Positions 39,372-52,239 of a stretch of 64,000 bases of DNA are shown in pieces. The notes under the pieces are model-generated. The model saw only the letters and a list, made by a program, of their open reading frames with translations. It did no database searches and was not told the DNA's origin. The translations under genes were made by a program, and so were the position numbers. Origin of the DNA: Channa striata (lineage: Eukaryota; Chordata; Actinopteri; Anabantiformes; Channidae); assembly GCA_033026295.1 (NCBI GenBank), contig CM065173.1:11408517-11472516 (forward strand), given 5' to 3'. The number at the start of each line of letters is the position of its first letter. Positions within the stretch are counted from its first letter, which is position 1.

Positions 39372-42253
39372 TCCTTATTTTAAACCTGATTGAGTTTGTC
39401 TGCCTTAACTTGAACCCCACAGGTGGGTCCTCGCTTTGTTATCTTTTCATTTCCCCGATAAAAAGATGATGGACAAGTGAAAATTGATTTATTTATAGCC
39501 AATAAAAGACTCCTTCAACTCATTTCTCAAGAACAGACTCTAAGCATATGGTACATCAAATACTAATCTAATCCTGCAGAAGAGCAATAAAAATTCGTTT
39601 TACTATACCTATTAAATATGTCACAGCTCAGTATGAGAAGATATTGGATGAACAATGATAGGCACACGGGTAATTACTATAGCAATGACTACAAAGCCTC
39701 CACTAGAAAAAGTAATTGGAAAAAGTTCCTGTTGTGTTTCCATAATGAGGGTGGAATATTCAGAAGCGGGATGACAGCGTGGCGTATGCCTTACATTTGA
39801 GACAAATTAAAAAAACACCCATATTGAATTACATAATTTTACCTATTTGTGCTTCGAATCTCAAACTGTGCCACTTAAAGTGAAGGATGCTGGTATAAGT
39901 TAATTAAAGACAGCAGCTTTAATGTTCCCTTATGTGATTCATCTGGCTCATCCATTATACAGTGAGTGAGAATATGACTTGAGGATTCATCAGGACTGTG
40001 TGATACATGCTGGCCGATGAATTCAGTGACGTTCGTCCCTTCTGCTCAACAGTCAGTCAGTCAGTCAAGAAGACAGAATGAATCCGAGCAGACAAAGAAA
40101 ACCCCTCATGGCACAAAAAAAAGAAGACCGAATGGGACAAAACAAATTTCGAACAGCCACAATAAAGATAAAGTCAAAAGAATAACAGCTGTCAAACAGA
40201 AAACATCTGCCATAGAGGGCTGTCACTCAAAACAATCCCTCCGAGATGTGCAACAGAGAAAATACTAAGCTGTCCTCTTGTCATTCAAGCATATACAATT
40301 CTTCAGAGGGAGAAATAAAAGGACACAAACACTGAATAAGCTGATGATTGTGGGTTATGTGGGGAACGTAACAGCAGAGAACGTAGAAAGGCTGGTCAAA
40401 GCCCCATTTGTAAAACACATTGTCATTTTAACAATAAAGGGAAGAAAAAGAAACTAAAACATGAGCGAGTCTCAGTTGTGTTCCAGTGCTTTTATGTCTG
40501 ACATCTTTAGATCTTCCTTACAATTGGAAGTGGGGGATTTCCTAAACCTTTAAAGCTAAAGCTATGTAACGTCCAATAGAAAACTTTATGAGTCGTGTGG
40601 ACTGTGGCACACATTTGGACGGAGTAATCTCCGTCAGATTAATGGATTTGCATTGATTTTTATGGTCAAAAAAGCAGGAACCATCATTACAAATGTCCCT
40701 TTATCATATTTCAGCCACCTTTTAAAAGGAAGAAAGAGTCAATCTGCGTACTGCTTACAACTCAAAATATGTTTCCGTTTGATGTGTCACATAATGGCCT
40801 AAATTAATCAAACAGCTCCACGCTGACCAGGAAAGGTCCTTTCCTCCGTCTGAGTGGGAGTCTGGGGAGAGACGGAGTCACTGTGATGTAGGTGTGTGGT
40901 CAGAGATATTTATCTATACCCTCTTTGTTTCCTTCATCTGCTCTCTCTCCTCTCTTGCTCTCGCTCTGCTTCCCTTTGAAGACATGAAGACGCTCTCTTC
41001 AAAGTCGTATGTTATTTGATTCAGAAAAGGCCAGTGCTTTTAAAGACTGGCAATTACGCCTCCCTCACTCTTCTGTCTGAAAATAAACAGCAGGAAGCCT
41101 CCATGGAGGCCAAATAAACATGCACACGATGCAGGAATCACACACTGTACATGCACACGCGATGTTGACGTGGCAGCGCACATCCCAATGCTGCCAGACG
41201 TCAGCGAGCGCATCATTAGTGATTTCTGAAGCATTAGGTATTATAGCTACAGTAGCAAGCGGATTTTCCCCCACTTCAGCTGCCAGGTCCATGGATAATT
41301 GATGCATGGCCTTCAAATATAATCGCAAAGCTTACTGTGTATTTTTCACAGCTCTTCGATCCTCACACCAAACCGCTGCAAGGATAGATGCCATAAGATC
41401 AGGGTCAAATTGAACATTAATAGGTTCCTCTCCATCAATATCTCCGACAGACTTCTCCAGCTCTGCGCACCAACTCCCTGCATCAGTTGTCATTAAGATG
41501 AATGACTGTTAATAGTTAATTACAGAACAAATGGAAAAACTGTGGCTGAGCTGCATTTATTCTCCCCCTCTCTTTGCGCTCTCTCCTCTAAATTACCTTT
41601 AATCAAACTACACAGCTTAACAAGAAACTTTAATTGCTTAATTAAGCAACCCAACTTTATATGTAGAGTACTTTTCAGAAAAAAAGAATTCGGAAAGTGC
41701 TTTAGAGAAAGAGGAACCACTGAAAAGTGAGATAAAAGAGACAGAGAGGACAATGCACAAAACTAGGAGAAACACTGTGAGTCTAACCCAGAATGTGAAG
41801 CTATACAATTAAGAAAACAACCCGTTTTAAAGATTAACAACTCTTTCAAAGACACAGTATTACACTGTGTCTATTAACAATTATTTTTAAGTATTAAGAT
41901 TAAGTATTAACAATGCTGATATTTGCTGATATTGTGAATATTTTGTAAATATTTGTGCGGTTTGTATATTCCATCATTTCTTTTTAATTCTTAATTTTTT
42001 TTTCAATCAGCTGTACTGTGTGAAGGCTGTCCACCTGTGTGCCAATTGAATTCACATGATGGCTGAAGCAGCAACAGCACATCTCTCCTAAAAGAGAAAA
42101 TGTTGAAAACAAAAATAAAACATAAACTATGGCTATAGGTTCATAAGATTTTTTTCTTTAATATCAAGGAATCTGTCTACACATGTATGTCAGTAATAAA
42201 GAACACAAGAGTGGATTGGAGCTGATAAATTAAAAAAGAAAACAATAAAAATG

Positions 42254-42430
42254 AGTGGATATTTTAATATCAGATACATTTTCTAACAAAAAATGTTTGA
42301 ACTACTCATTTTCCTTGTTAGAAAACAAGGAAATAATGGATATTTTATTATCGAAGTCATTTTCTAACAATAAATGTAAATTTATATTTTAAATCTGAGT
42401 CATTTTCTAACAATAAATGTAAATTTATTC
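42254..42430 (+). repeat. Three-copy short tandem duplication with an internal hairpin
   Basis: CATTTTCTAACAATAAATGT appears at about 42358-42377 and 42401-42420 (43-base period, 29 identical bases per copy: 42356-42384 and 42399-42427). A diverged earlier copy CATTTTCTAACAAAAAATGT is at about 42276-42295. Between the first two copies lies a perfect 10 bp stem with a 4 base loop (42310-42333). Confidence 0.85.
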
Positions 42431-43576
42431 AGTGGAGTTTTTGACTAAGTTCAGCTGATAGTTTAGAAAAGACAAGGAAAATGCCATCTCCTTCTAAACT
42501 TCCTCTAACTTTTTTCACTGCGCTGGAACAGCTGTAGAGGTGTAGTTCAGCTCTACCAGTCACCTGAAATAGCAGTTCGTTAGGAAGTGTTACGTTTGAA
42601 GAGATTTAGTCAGACAATGGTTTAAAGTGTGATTAAGGTAAATGGGGATATGTTCTGAAAGTCTCATATCAGCAGTGAACTTGACTCAACAAGTAATTCT
42701 CTAAATTTTAATTGGCCAATTCACAACTTTGACCACAGTCGGAAAAATGAGAAAAAATATAACTCAAATCTGTTCATTGTTCAGTGAAAAACGCCCGACT
42801 TTAAAATGTGTTAAATTTAACAACACTGAAAGATTTGCTGTAGCATTTTTTCTCCTTTCGGGACACATTTGTTATCTGCTTTGTTGCCCTGTGACAGATG
42901 AGTTGCACATAAAATTCAACAGACTGCTTTTCCTAATTTCACACATTAAGGCGATGCCAAGATGGGAATCTATACCAGCAAACTTGTGTTTGCTTCTGCA
43001 TCATTAATGTTGAGGTTTTCAATTATTTCTACGTGGATGCTTTTATAAAAGACCTGCCTCTCAAAAACTGCCAGTTTCATCAGAACCATTTGACACTTTA
43101 ACCCAAGAAGAGGCTCCCAGGGGTATTTAAAAAAGCGTGGTTGAACTCGTTCTGAAGAAATAAAAGAAATCTGAGTTTAGATTAGCTACATCCAACTGTT
43201 TTACTGTAGTTAGGTTATTAATTAAAAGTGTTTCTAACAGTCTGGCAGGCAAGATAACGTGAAAATTGTTTACAGTTTCTAAATCTATTATACGCACACT
43301 TAAACATCTGGAAGTTCTTCGTTCTTCGTAGAACCATTTTGTCACTCGTCCAAGTAGCTTTTTCAGTCTGAGAAACATTTTTAGTCGGAGACCCAGCTGT
43401 GTCCTTTGGGGCGATGCTTTGTTTCTCACCTGTCTTGTTAGCTGAACAGTAGATTATCATTAGGACCTAATGAAAGCAGGGATCAGTACAGTAGACATGG
43501 TGTCTGCAGTGGATGTGTGAATTGCTCCAAATCTCCCTGCAGATGGATGACAGGACAGTGTGGAAAATTGCACACA

Positions 43577-43661
43577 TTGTGTCTGTGGACCTTTGTTGAG
43601 ACAAGGACCTGAGCACATACAGCTTGTGTCCCTGTGGACCTTTGTTGAGACAAGGACCTGA
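43577..43661 (+). repeat. Two-copy 49 bp tandem repeat
   Basis: CTGTGGACCTTTGTTGAGAC followed by AAGGACCTGA occurs at 43583 and again at 43632. Each copy is preceded by TTGTGTC. The copies are nearly identical, so the duplication is fairly recent. Confidence 0.85.
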
Positions 43662-46600
43662 TCTCCTCTTGTGTAGAGGATGTTTGGTCTTTCCAATACA
43701 GAGGCCTGAACTCACATTTTTACAGCAGCCGCCATTTTAGCGCCTCAGTAAACGACTGAATCTGCCATTTTGTTTCCTGGTGCCACATGGTGGAATTTCC
43801 CACCTTGGATGCGCTCTTTTGAAGGAGGTACTTCACGTAAGATTTCAGTGAAGAATAAGAAATGACCAAGCGTGTACATTAGATCCATGCATCTTTCATA
43901 AAGGTATTTTCAATATAAGCCATAAACACAATGCTCTTAGGCAGCTGACACAAATTAATGTTCAAACGTCTCACACAAAAACTAAGACTTAAACTCAATG
44001 TTTTGAGCTGCATTAACACCTACCATCTATAACTTTGACAATGATGAATTACGTACATGTCTAAGTCTCTGCAATTTTTTTTACCTTAAAGCAATGGTTG
44101 CATTAAAAGTTCATCCATCAATGTAAAACACTCTGACGTGGAAAATGGTAAAGATAATGGAAATAGCAATGCAGGCAGAATAGACTAAGACAGTGGTAAA
44201 TGTTTTACTGCTGGTGGAAAAATGTCTGTACTCTGGTGCAATTGATGTTTTTTCCCCAAATTATAAGGATTATAATCTATCATATCAATTTATCGAGACT
44301 TCTGATGTTTGTTTCTTATTCCTTGTGTAGGGAGACAGGTTTATGTATAAACAGCTACACGGGATAATAAGAGCCATGATTCTTTCAGCCTCTGGAGAGT
44401 AGTTCCTGTAGGGCACAGACGCACAGTCCTCTTTGCTTTGTCACAGCGGGTTGTTGAGCTGCACATCACATGTGTGTGACTTTGGAATACTGTGGGTGAA
44501 CCACCTTGCCAATACTGTTTGCCACGAAGAAGCATGTCAACCAGTGCAACGGTGGCTCACTGATGTGTTTTTAATAGGTTTTGGACAACAATGGAGATTT
44601 ATGGCACGGACAAATGAGTTAAATCAGGCTTTGGAGTCAGTTTTTACACTTGGAGTTGTTGCCTCTCATTTCTCACATACCCATAAAATGTTTTTATGAG
44701 CAAATGCCAAACACCAATTGTCTGAATTTCAAGCAGTTATCCATCACTTCTTTCCATGCACATATGCTTGACATTTGGGCATCTTCCCCGCAGTGCTGGC
44801 TGAGTGATGTATGGCAATAAAATATGAGCAAAAAAATTGAGTAAACACAAATGACAACACACAGTAAATATTAGCCAACAAAATATGTGCATAGAGATGC
44901 TACAAAGTAGAAGTTTTTCCTTTTCTAGGAAAAAAAGTGCATACAAACATTGTCTTTTAGTTTTAATGCACAGGCTAAAACAAGCATTACAGCTGACACG
45001 TTGCCAGGCTAGAAATAAAGTTCACATATGTGGAATTAAATTGCTGTAAAACCATCAGTTTTCCTGTATGTCTTTTGACCTTAACCCATTGTCAACAGGG
45101 ATTCTCAGTGAGTAGAAATACAGTCCTTCACAAGGTGAACGGGGTTTAGGAAATCATGTCAGCGAGCAGCAATTCTGCTTCAGTGTCCATGAGAAAGAGT
45201 GAATCTACCATATCTATGAAAACAAAAGAACTACTTTCTCATGGGATTCATCTGCAGAAGTCGTGGTCAAGCAATTCTCTGTGAAGACTCCATCAATTTG
45301 GTGTGATATTGCTTCATCAAATGTGAGAGCAATATAAATCATATTTTAACAGTTGTCAGTGGATAAAGGTAAGATGCCTTGGAGGAGTGAAATCAGCTGA
45401 GTATTCCCCATCTTTTATTGCCAAGCTTGAAGGTAACAATGCTGATTGATGTCGAAAGCGTGTGCAAGACCTTCAGAAAAGTTACTTCAACTTGTTGTCC
45501 GTCGTGTTTTACTGTGCAACTTTACAAGGAAACACGGCAACACTGACTCGGTTTGTGTTTGATCCCCACACCACCGTGTCTAGGTTCTTGTTCCCAGGGG
45601 TTTGTGAAGAAAGACAAAAACAGACAAGAAAATGAGATCCTGCCTAAGATATTGATTCACTACAACATGAGAGTCAACCGGAGCCCCATAGAAGACTTGG
45701 GATATCAGGAGCCTTTGCACATGTTGTAAAATTCAACAGGTGATGGAGCGACATCATTCCCCACTCACATAAAGTGTGTGAAAGGTAGATCCATACATCT
45801 TCAGATATGTCCATCAGATAAGCGCTGCAGACTGCAGAGGGAGTTGCAGTGTAATGAATCTGCATCTCACCAAATGGCCTCTCTGTGTATCCATTTACCA
45901 ATAAAGAAAATGCAGCTCTTTCACAAGACCAATTAACCCATTATCCAGTCATCTCCTGCAACCAATGGGATTTCACAAAGTACAGAAAACCTCAGCACAA
46001 CGTTTCTTTGTTGGCCAAAGAGATTTCAGTTAGGCAGATAATAGAGATGGAAACTACTGAGAAGGTAACAAAAACCGGCTTTTCAAAAGTGTAATTCTAC
46101 ACGCGTGAAATAGAGAGCTGTTTTCATCCGGCAGACCCTCATTTAAACCTATAAATACACCTCTGAAAATGGCAAAATAAGCTGATTGTTTAAAGGAAAA
46201 AAAAACACTGTGGTTTCAGTATGCAGCCAAATGGAGAACCTCAAAATGGGTCATGGTAGAGGAATAATGCCTTGGAAAATAACCCAGTGCCCCCCAAGGG
46301 TCACAATATACAACAAAATGACACAGAAACTGAAGCTTTAAGTAGCCACAAATGGGCTCAGGTAAAGCTGAACTATACCCTGCGACAGTTATAAGGCCTT
46401 GTCATAACCTAAACTCCAAAAGTTTTAATTGTCTCTATTTGACTTAACTGTGATCATCTAACAGTATTTTTCAGCCCTTAAAAACATTGCATCACCAGCC
46501 AATTAAAAGACAGTAATCAGGCATTTAGAAAAAGCCAGTAACATGCTGTGTGAGGAAATGTCAAGAGCTACAGTCAACCAGCCACCGTGCTTATCTTGCT

Positions 46601-46894
46601 ACGTCTCTCCATCCAGACAGCTCCTAATCGTTTGTCACAGATGGGATGTTGTGATTGGGGAGGTTGGAATTATAGGGTGGCTTCAAAAGAGCAAATCTCT
46701 TAGACTGTTCCAAACAAAAAAGAAAAAACAAAAAACCCGGTGAATCTGAACCTGATACTGACACATACGGTTGATAAAAATTTGCAACATTTACCAACCA
46801 TTATTTGGGACAGAACACAACCTATAAGGTTGTGAGGAGATTGCGTTGGATAAATGAGTCAACAACCAGGTGACTGGAAGTCAAGTCCTAAACA

Positions 46895-48420
46895 ACTTGA
46901 TTCATGTGACATACAATCATGTCACAATCAAGCAACCTCGTGGACACCAGAAAGCTGTTCTCCACTTTCTAAATCACTGCCCTACCCACCTCCACATCTG
47001 CCATCCACCTTTCTCACTGACGTCAACTTTGCCTCCTTCACTAAAAAGGTGGCAGCCATAAGCTCCCAGTTGTCTCCTCCAGATGATGAATCGTTCTTCT
47101 CGTTTTCAACTGTTTTAGAGGACAAGGTATCCACCCTCCTCCTCTTAAACCATCCAACAAACCAGTCTCTGGATCCGATCCCCTCCACTCTTCTTCAAGT
47201 TGTTGCATATACCAGTGCCAGCCATTACACAGATCATCAATACATCTCTCACAACAGGCACTTTTCTAACCTCGTTCAGGCAGGAATTACAGACCAGTCT
47301 CTCGTCTTCCATTTCTGGAAGACCCTAGAACGAGCAGTCTTCAATCAACTCTCAGAATGTCTTTCCCAGAACAACATCCTTGATGTCAACCAGTCTGGCT
47401 TCAAGAGTGGTCACTCCACAGAGACGGCACTTCTGACTGTTGTTGAATCCCTACGGGCTGGAAAAGCTTCGGGTGACTCTTCTGTCTTAATTCGACTGGA
47501 CCTGCAGCCTTTTGCATCGTAAATCATCAGGTTCTCTTGTCTGCACTCTCTAAATTTTAAAACTTCTGTATCAGGTTTAATCTGGCCTTGGTCTTACTTA
47601 TCTGGACGAACCTAACTCACCACTGGGGTGCCACAGGGCTCAGTTCTTTTCTGATCTTTTTCCATGAATACTACATTTCTGGGCTCTATCATCCTTTCAC
47701 ATGGGCTTTTCCTAACACTGCTATGCTGACGACACACATCTCTTCCTGTCCTTTCCACCCATCGGTGGGCCAGAAATCTGGGTGTATTATTGTGGACCAA
47801 CTGAGGTTTACAGACCACATCTCTTCAGTCTCTACAACATCAGAAAGATCAGACCCCTTCTGCAGGCGTTGGTCATATCTCATCTCGATTACTGCAAAGC
47901 GATGTTGCATGCAAGATCAAATCCCTGCAGATGATCCAAAATGCGGCAGCACGCCTCATTTTTAATCAGCCAAAAAGGATTTATGTGATGCGGATTAAAT
48001 TCAAAGCTCTGTTTCTTGCCTGCAGGGTGGTCAACTCAACAGTTTATGTTTACCTCAGCTCCCTTATTCAGGTTTACAATCTCTCTCACGGCATCTGGTG
48101 ATCCCAGCACCTCAAAGAAGACACCAAGAAAAACTCTTCAGCTGAGGCATCCCACGGTGGTGGAATGAGCGTCCAAACTTGGCCTTCTCAGAAAACTCAC
48201 TCCCAATGTTCAAAAAAATGCTGAAAACAGAACTATTCTGCATCTTCCCATGCTCTTCAAACTAAAACAAATAAAAAATATTCCTTTTGGCTCTTTCTTG
48301 CACTTGCATTCCATGAAATGGAAACCCTTTTTCTCATAGCACTTTGCTTTGATCTTTCCTCCTTGACTTATATTTTTGCTTGCCTTGTACCTCAACTAAA
48401 TTACTAAAGGCAAATGTGAT
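46895..48420 (+). mobile_element. Decayed L2-like (CR1/L2 clade) LINE, reverse transcriptase and 3' end
   Basis: A non-LTR retrotransposon relic. The open stretch 46854-47522 includes a block typical of fish L2-like elements (NQSGFKSGHSTETALL at about 47389-47436) and stops at 47520. Further RT motifs follow in separate frames: VPQGSVL at 47628-47648, the catalytic YADD at 47722-47733, and the LQMIQNAA block from 47925. The tail to about 48240 encodes the usual C-terminal part, followed by a T-rich 3' region. The frame changes and internal stops mean it cannot make a working protein. The piece normally linking the N-terminal RT block to the TLERAVFNQ block looks deleted or scrambled near 47210-47330. 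There is no endonuclease domain, so it is also 5' truncated. Both ends are approximate. Confidence 0.88.
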
Positions 48421-49800
48421 ACCCCCTCATGTGAGAACCACCTCATTTTAACAAAACCTAACCTTGTTTTTGTAGGGCATAATCACTGACGTCTCCGAGC
48501 CTAACCCCAACAAAACTGCTAAGTTTGCACAGTTGTTTTCGTGTAATGACATGTTTTTAGTGTTTGCACCAGCCGCCATTGCAAGATACAGCACTCACCA
48601 TTTCAACTAACACCTACCTAAACTGAAAAGAAACTCAATGTCTGACAACTACGGTGGGCACTATAGTTAGACCAAGAAAACCATTAACTCCTCAAACAGC
48701 CAGTAAGATTACAATAAAAACAGTAAAAGAAAAACAGATTAAAGGGGATTAAATAAACATGCTACAATTAACGCCAGCCCACTCATAAATCCAAAAATGT
48801 AGGTTTTTGAGTATGATATGGCATTTTTTAATGAATAAACGCCCAAATTAAAATGAGTTTTTCTCTCCAAACTTGTTCTTTAAATGAGTTGAAATGACAT
48901 TGATCACTGTCACCCACTCATACTGCCTACTGCCTGCAGTGACAGGCATTCAGCTCATTTTGTTTGTCACTGATGTCGTGTGTGTTGCCAGTAGATGGTG
49001 AAACTAAACTGCTGCCCACATGCACAAGCATGACTACTAAGTATAAAAACTAAGACACACAATCAGAAATTGATCTGAATCTTTCCAAAAAAACCTGCAT
49101 AAAACTTATGAACCTGATACTCCACATTCTGCATTCTGCTGTGGCCTTGACTAAGAACCTTTAACTTCAGTCTCTAACCTTTTAGCTTCACCACCAGTTA
49201 TGTGCCAAGCAGTGGTCATCTCCCCCCACCCCCCCACTCCCCCTGTCAGCCACCGTATTAAAAAGCCGCTTTTCAGGTTAGTCTTGCAGGGATATTACAA
49301 AACTGATCACTGTGTATATTTATCTCTTTATGGTAATAATGATGAATGCTGATTTAAACTTGGATCAGGTTGTGTTTGGTTTTAGACCTTTGGTATATAC
49401 TACAGTTCTTTTATTTTTAAATAAGTGTTATTAGCCTTGGCCTGTTGAAGCAGAACTTAGTTGTCAAACCATTTTAAGCATATGAGAATTTTTTTTCTTT
49501 AATACATGTGTGGTCATTCTGCATGTGTCAAAGTATAACAATGTTTATTTTCACCCTTGTCCAGATGAGCGTTGTGGTTTCTAAAAGAGGTTTCCATCTC
49601 TTTGCACACTACACTGAAAATTCAAGGATGGACAGGCAGAGTGAGTGGCACATTATGGTCCCTGAAGGCAACAGATGCACTTGTGGTCACATCCAAGCGC
49701 TCATCTGCAGAGACAGATGTGTCATGGACTGTCACTCGTCATCCAGCGTGATGAGGAAACCCGACAAGCTGACCAGAAGCAAAAAAAAAACAAAAAAACA

Positions 49801-49838
49801 TGGGTGTTACCTCCAGATGGGTGTTACCTCCAGATGGG
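49801..49838 (+). repeat. 17 bp unit repeated 2.2 times
   Basis: TGGGTGTTACCTCCAGA is repeated back to back (49801-49817, 49818-49834) and followed by TGGG. A short A-rich run precedes it (about 49781-49800). Confidence 0.85.
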
Positions 49839-52218
49839 CCTTTAGAGAGAACACGTAAATCATCATCAAAGTGATATACCGCTTAGGTGCTCCACCAGAA
49901 GAGCTATGACTCATGAGTTAAGTAGCTATGTTTAGCTGCTTTATCCATTAAAGCTGTCAGAATCAAGGCTGTTGTTGTTGTTTTAATGGTTGACCTTTCT
50001 CCTACTGGGGAGATGGTTGACTGGAGCTCTGACTGAAAGCTGTGCGGCAACGACAAGACAGGGACGACAAAGATGGAGAGAATACTACTAGAGTAGGATT
50101 AAAGGAGCGGTGAGAAGAATATTTTCTCCACAGAATTTCCATGACTTGGAGTTGTTTCAAAAGATTCTGATTCTGTTTCTCTAGATTTTAGTACCTTAGC
50201 ATATTTATGGACAACAGGATTGATACGCACTTGCAGTAATTTGGTAAATGACCACCGGTATGTTCATCTAATCCATTAATTAAACAGATTATTTATTCAT
50301 TTATTTTTATTTATTTGCTGTTGGGAGTTCAGATTCTAGATGCAGAACCTTTCCTCATAATTTAAAGACCTGAGTGGAATGGAAGCTGTAGAATGTTAAA
50401 AGGCTGTTAAAGTGCGCTGTGTTAATGCAAACATTGTTAAAATAACCTGTTGCACTCATTTATGAACGTCTGAACACTTTTGAGAGACAAGACTTTCTGG
50501 TGTTTATCCAAATTTTTCTAGATAATGTCTTCATTAGTACTCGCAGCATGAAGTTTATTTTTTTAAATACATGGCATTTCATGTATATATATATATGTCA
50601 GTTGCCGTGGAGACGGCAATGTATGTATGGCACAGGTGAGGGTGTTTCTCGAGGAAATGGGCTTCTACAGATATACATTGAGTGTGTTGCATATTATGTG
50701 CCGTAGTTATGACACACTTCTCAAAAGAATAAACCTCAGTTACCCTATTGTCAGCTAAACGACGTAAACCTTCAATGAGACCTTCTTATCTTTGTTATGC
50801 CATTCAGGTAAAGGGTAAATGGATGATCACAAAGTGTGAAACACAGCTGTTTCTCACAATCGACTGGCGTGTCTTTTATGCCCCGGTGTCATTTTAAAGG
50901 GGAATTGCGTTTACTATCACTGATTTGTCCCCCACTGTAAACTGTGGCCCACATTTAGCTATTAACAAGAAGATATTCTAACCCTCTGTGAGCTTCTTTT
51001 GTGCTTTGATCAAAGCTTCTCCTTTAGGGTCTGAAAATAGCCAAGCTCCTTTTTCTGCTTATCACGGGGAATTTTCTTCATGGCTCCATTTTAGAAGAAT
51101 TGTTCACAATTATTGTGAACTATTGTAGGTACATTGACACCTGCACATTTGTGGTCGTGCAGAAAAAGCCAGAGCACAGACAATCCAACTTGTATTGCTG
51201 GAACATTGTTCTCGTCTTTGTCAGTATGTTCACAAGCACAACAACAGCTAAAGTTGTTCCCTTCACTTCCACTGGGTCTTGTTGCTCTCCAAAAACCCAC
51301 CCTATACATAAAATAACATGTATTAGTCACAAAATTAATATGTGGCACTGTAGATGGGTGATAAAACTTTAACTTCTGAAAACATTCATGTCAGCTTGGA
51401 AATAAATATACCATGATTCTGTGCACACTGGGTTCAGCACAGGAAAAGGTTCAGTAATATAAAGCTGTCAGTTGTGAGAGACCAGAGAGAGTTAGACAGA
51501 AGAGAGGAGTAGTTGCTGCATCTGTTTTGGAGGAATTTAATTCTTCCTCAGTGTGATGTTTGTCAAGCAGATGATTACATTTTCTCGGCACACTGGATAT
51601 CTGTTGTTCTAATGGGTCAAGGTGAGATGGATACAGTGACAGAGGAAGCATCGAATAACAGCAGTGTCTTTGAATTAGACAAGCTGCCTCTGTACGGCTG
51701 CGTCTATTCGAGGAAGCCATTTAGGAGCTGATAATAAATATTTCAAGTGAGTCGGTAGAGGATTGTGGTGCTATGACAAAAAAATCTTTATGGAAAACCT
51801 TTACCCAGCCATAGAACTCCTATATCAGAACAAATATGCAGTAGGCTTTGAGGTTGAGTGTCTTTCTACTGATGACAACAAAAGGGATGTAGAGAGAAAA
51901 TGCAAATACACTGGCTTTTTTCCCAACACAGGAAGGCTCCTGGTAATAATGAGAGGGGCGTGGAAAGACAAGTGCAGCCATGGGCCAAGAGCCAGCTGCC
52001 AAACAACAATAAAAAGCACTTGTGTGCAATAGATCAAGCTGTGAGAGGAAGATGAAGGGCAAACCAGGGTCAGATAGATAGAAATCCTCTGTGATCTCCC
52101 CATCTTTCACAAATACTGTCTGTGGTGTTACAGGAGATGCCGAGAGGAGACAGATGGCACAGAGGGAATAATATACAGGGAGAAAAAACTGACAAAAATA
52201 TTGAAAAAAACATAAAAA

Positions 52219-52239
52219 CACACACACAGACACACACAT
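52219..52239. repeat. Short (CA)n repeat
   Basis: CA units with a single AGA interruption. Confidence 0.8.

Larger units (their letters stand above)
34585..46894. other. Gene-free stretch with tandem repeats
   Basis: About 12.3 kb holding the pyrimidine-rich segment near 38 kb, the tandem repeats at 42.3 and 43.6 kb, and a minus-strand open stretch at 38874-39131 that looks membrane-protein-like (see findings). No multi-exon structure could be assembled. Confidence 0.5.

Noticed and set aside
42254..42430. CRISPR-like regular repeats
   Set aside because: Only three diverged AT-rich units with unequal spacing in eukaryotic DNA.
46854..47522. 222-codon open frame as a host gene
   Set aside because: It is the leading part of a decayed LINE reverse transcriptase; the remaining RT motifs continue past its stop and in another frame.
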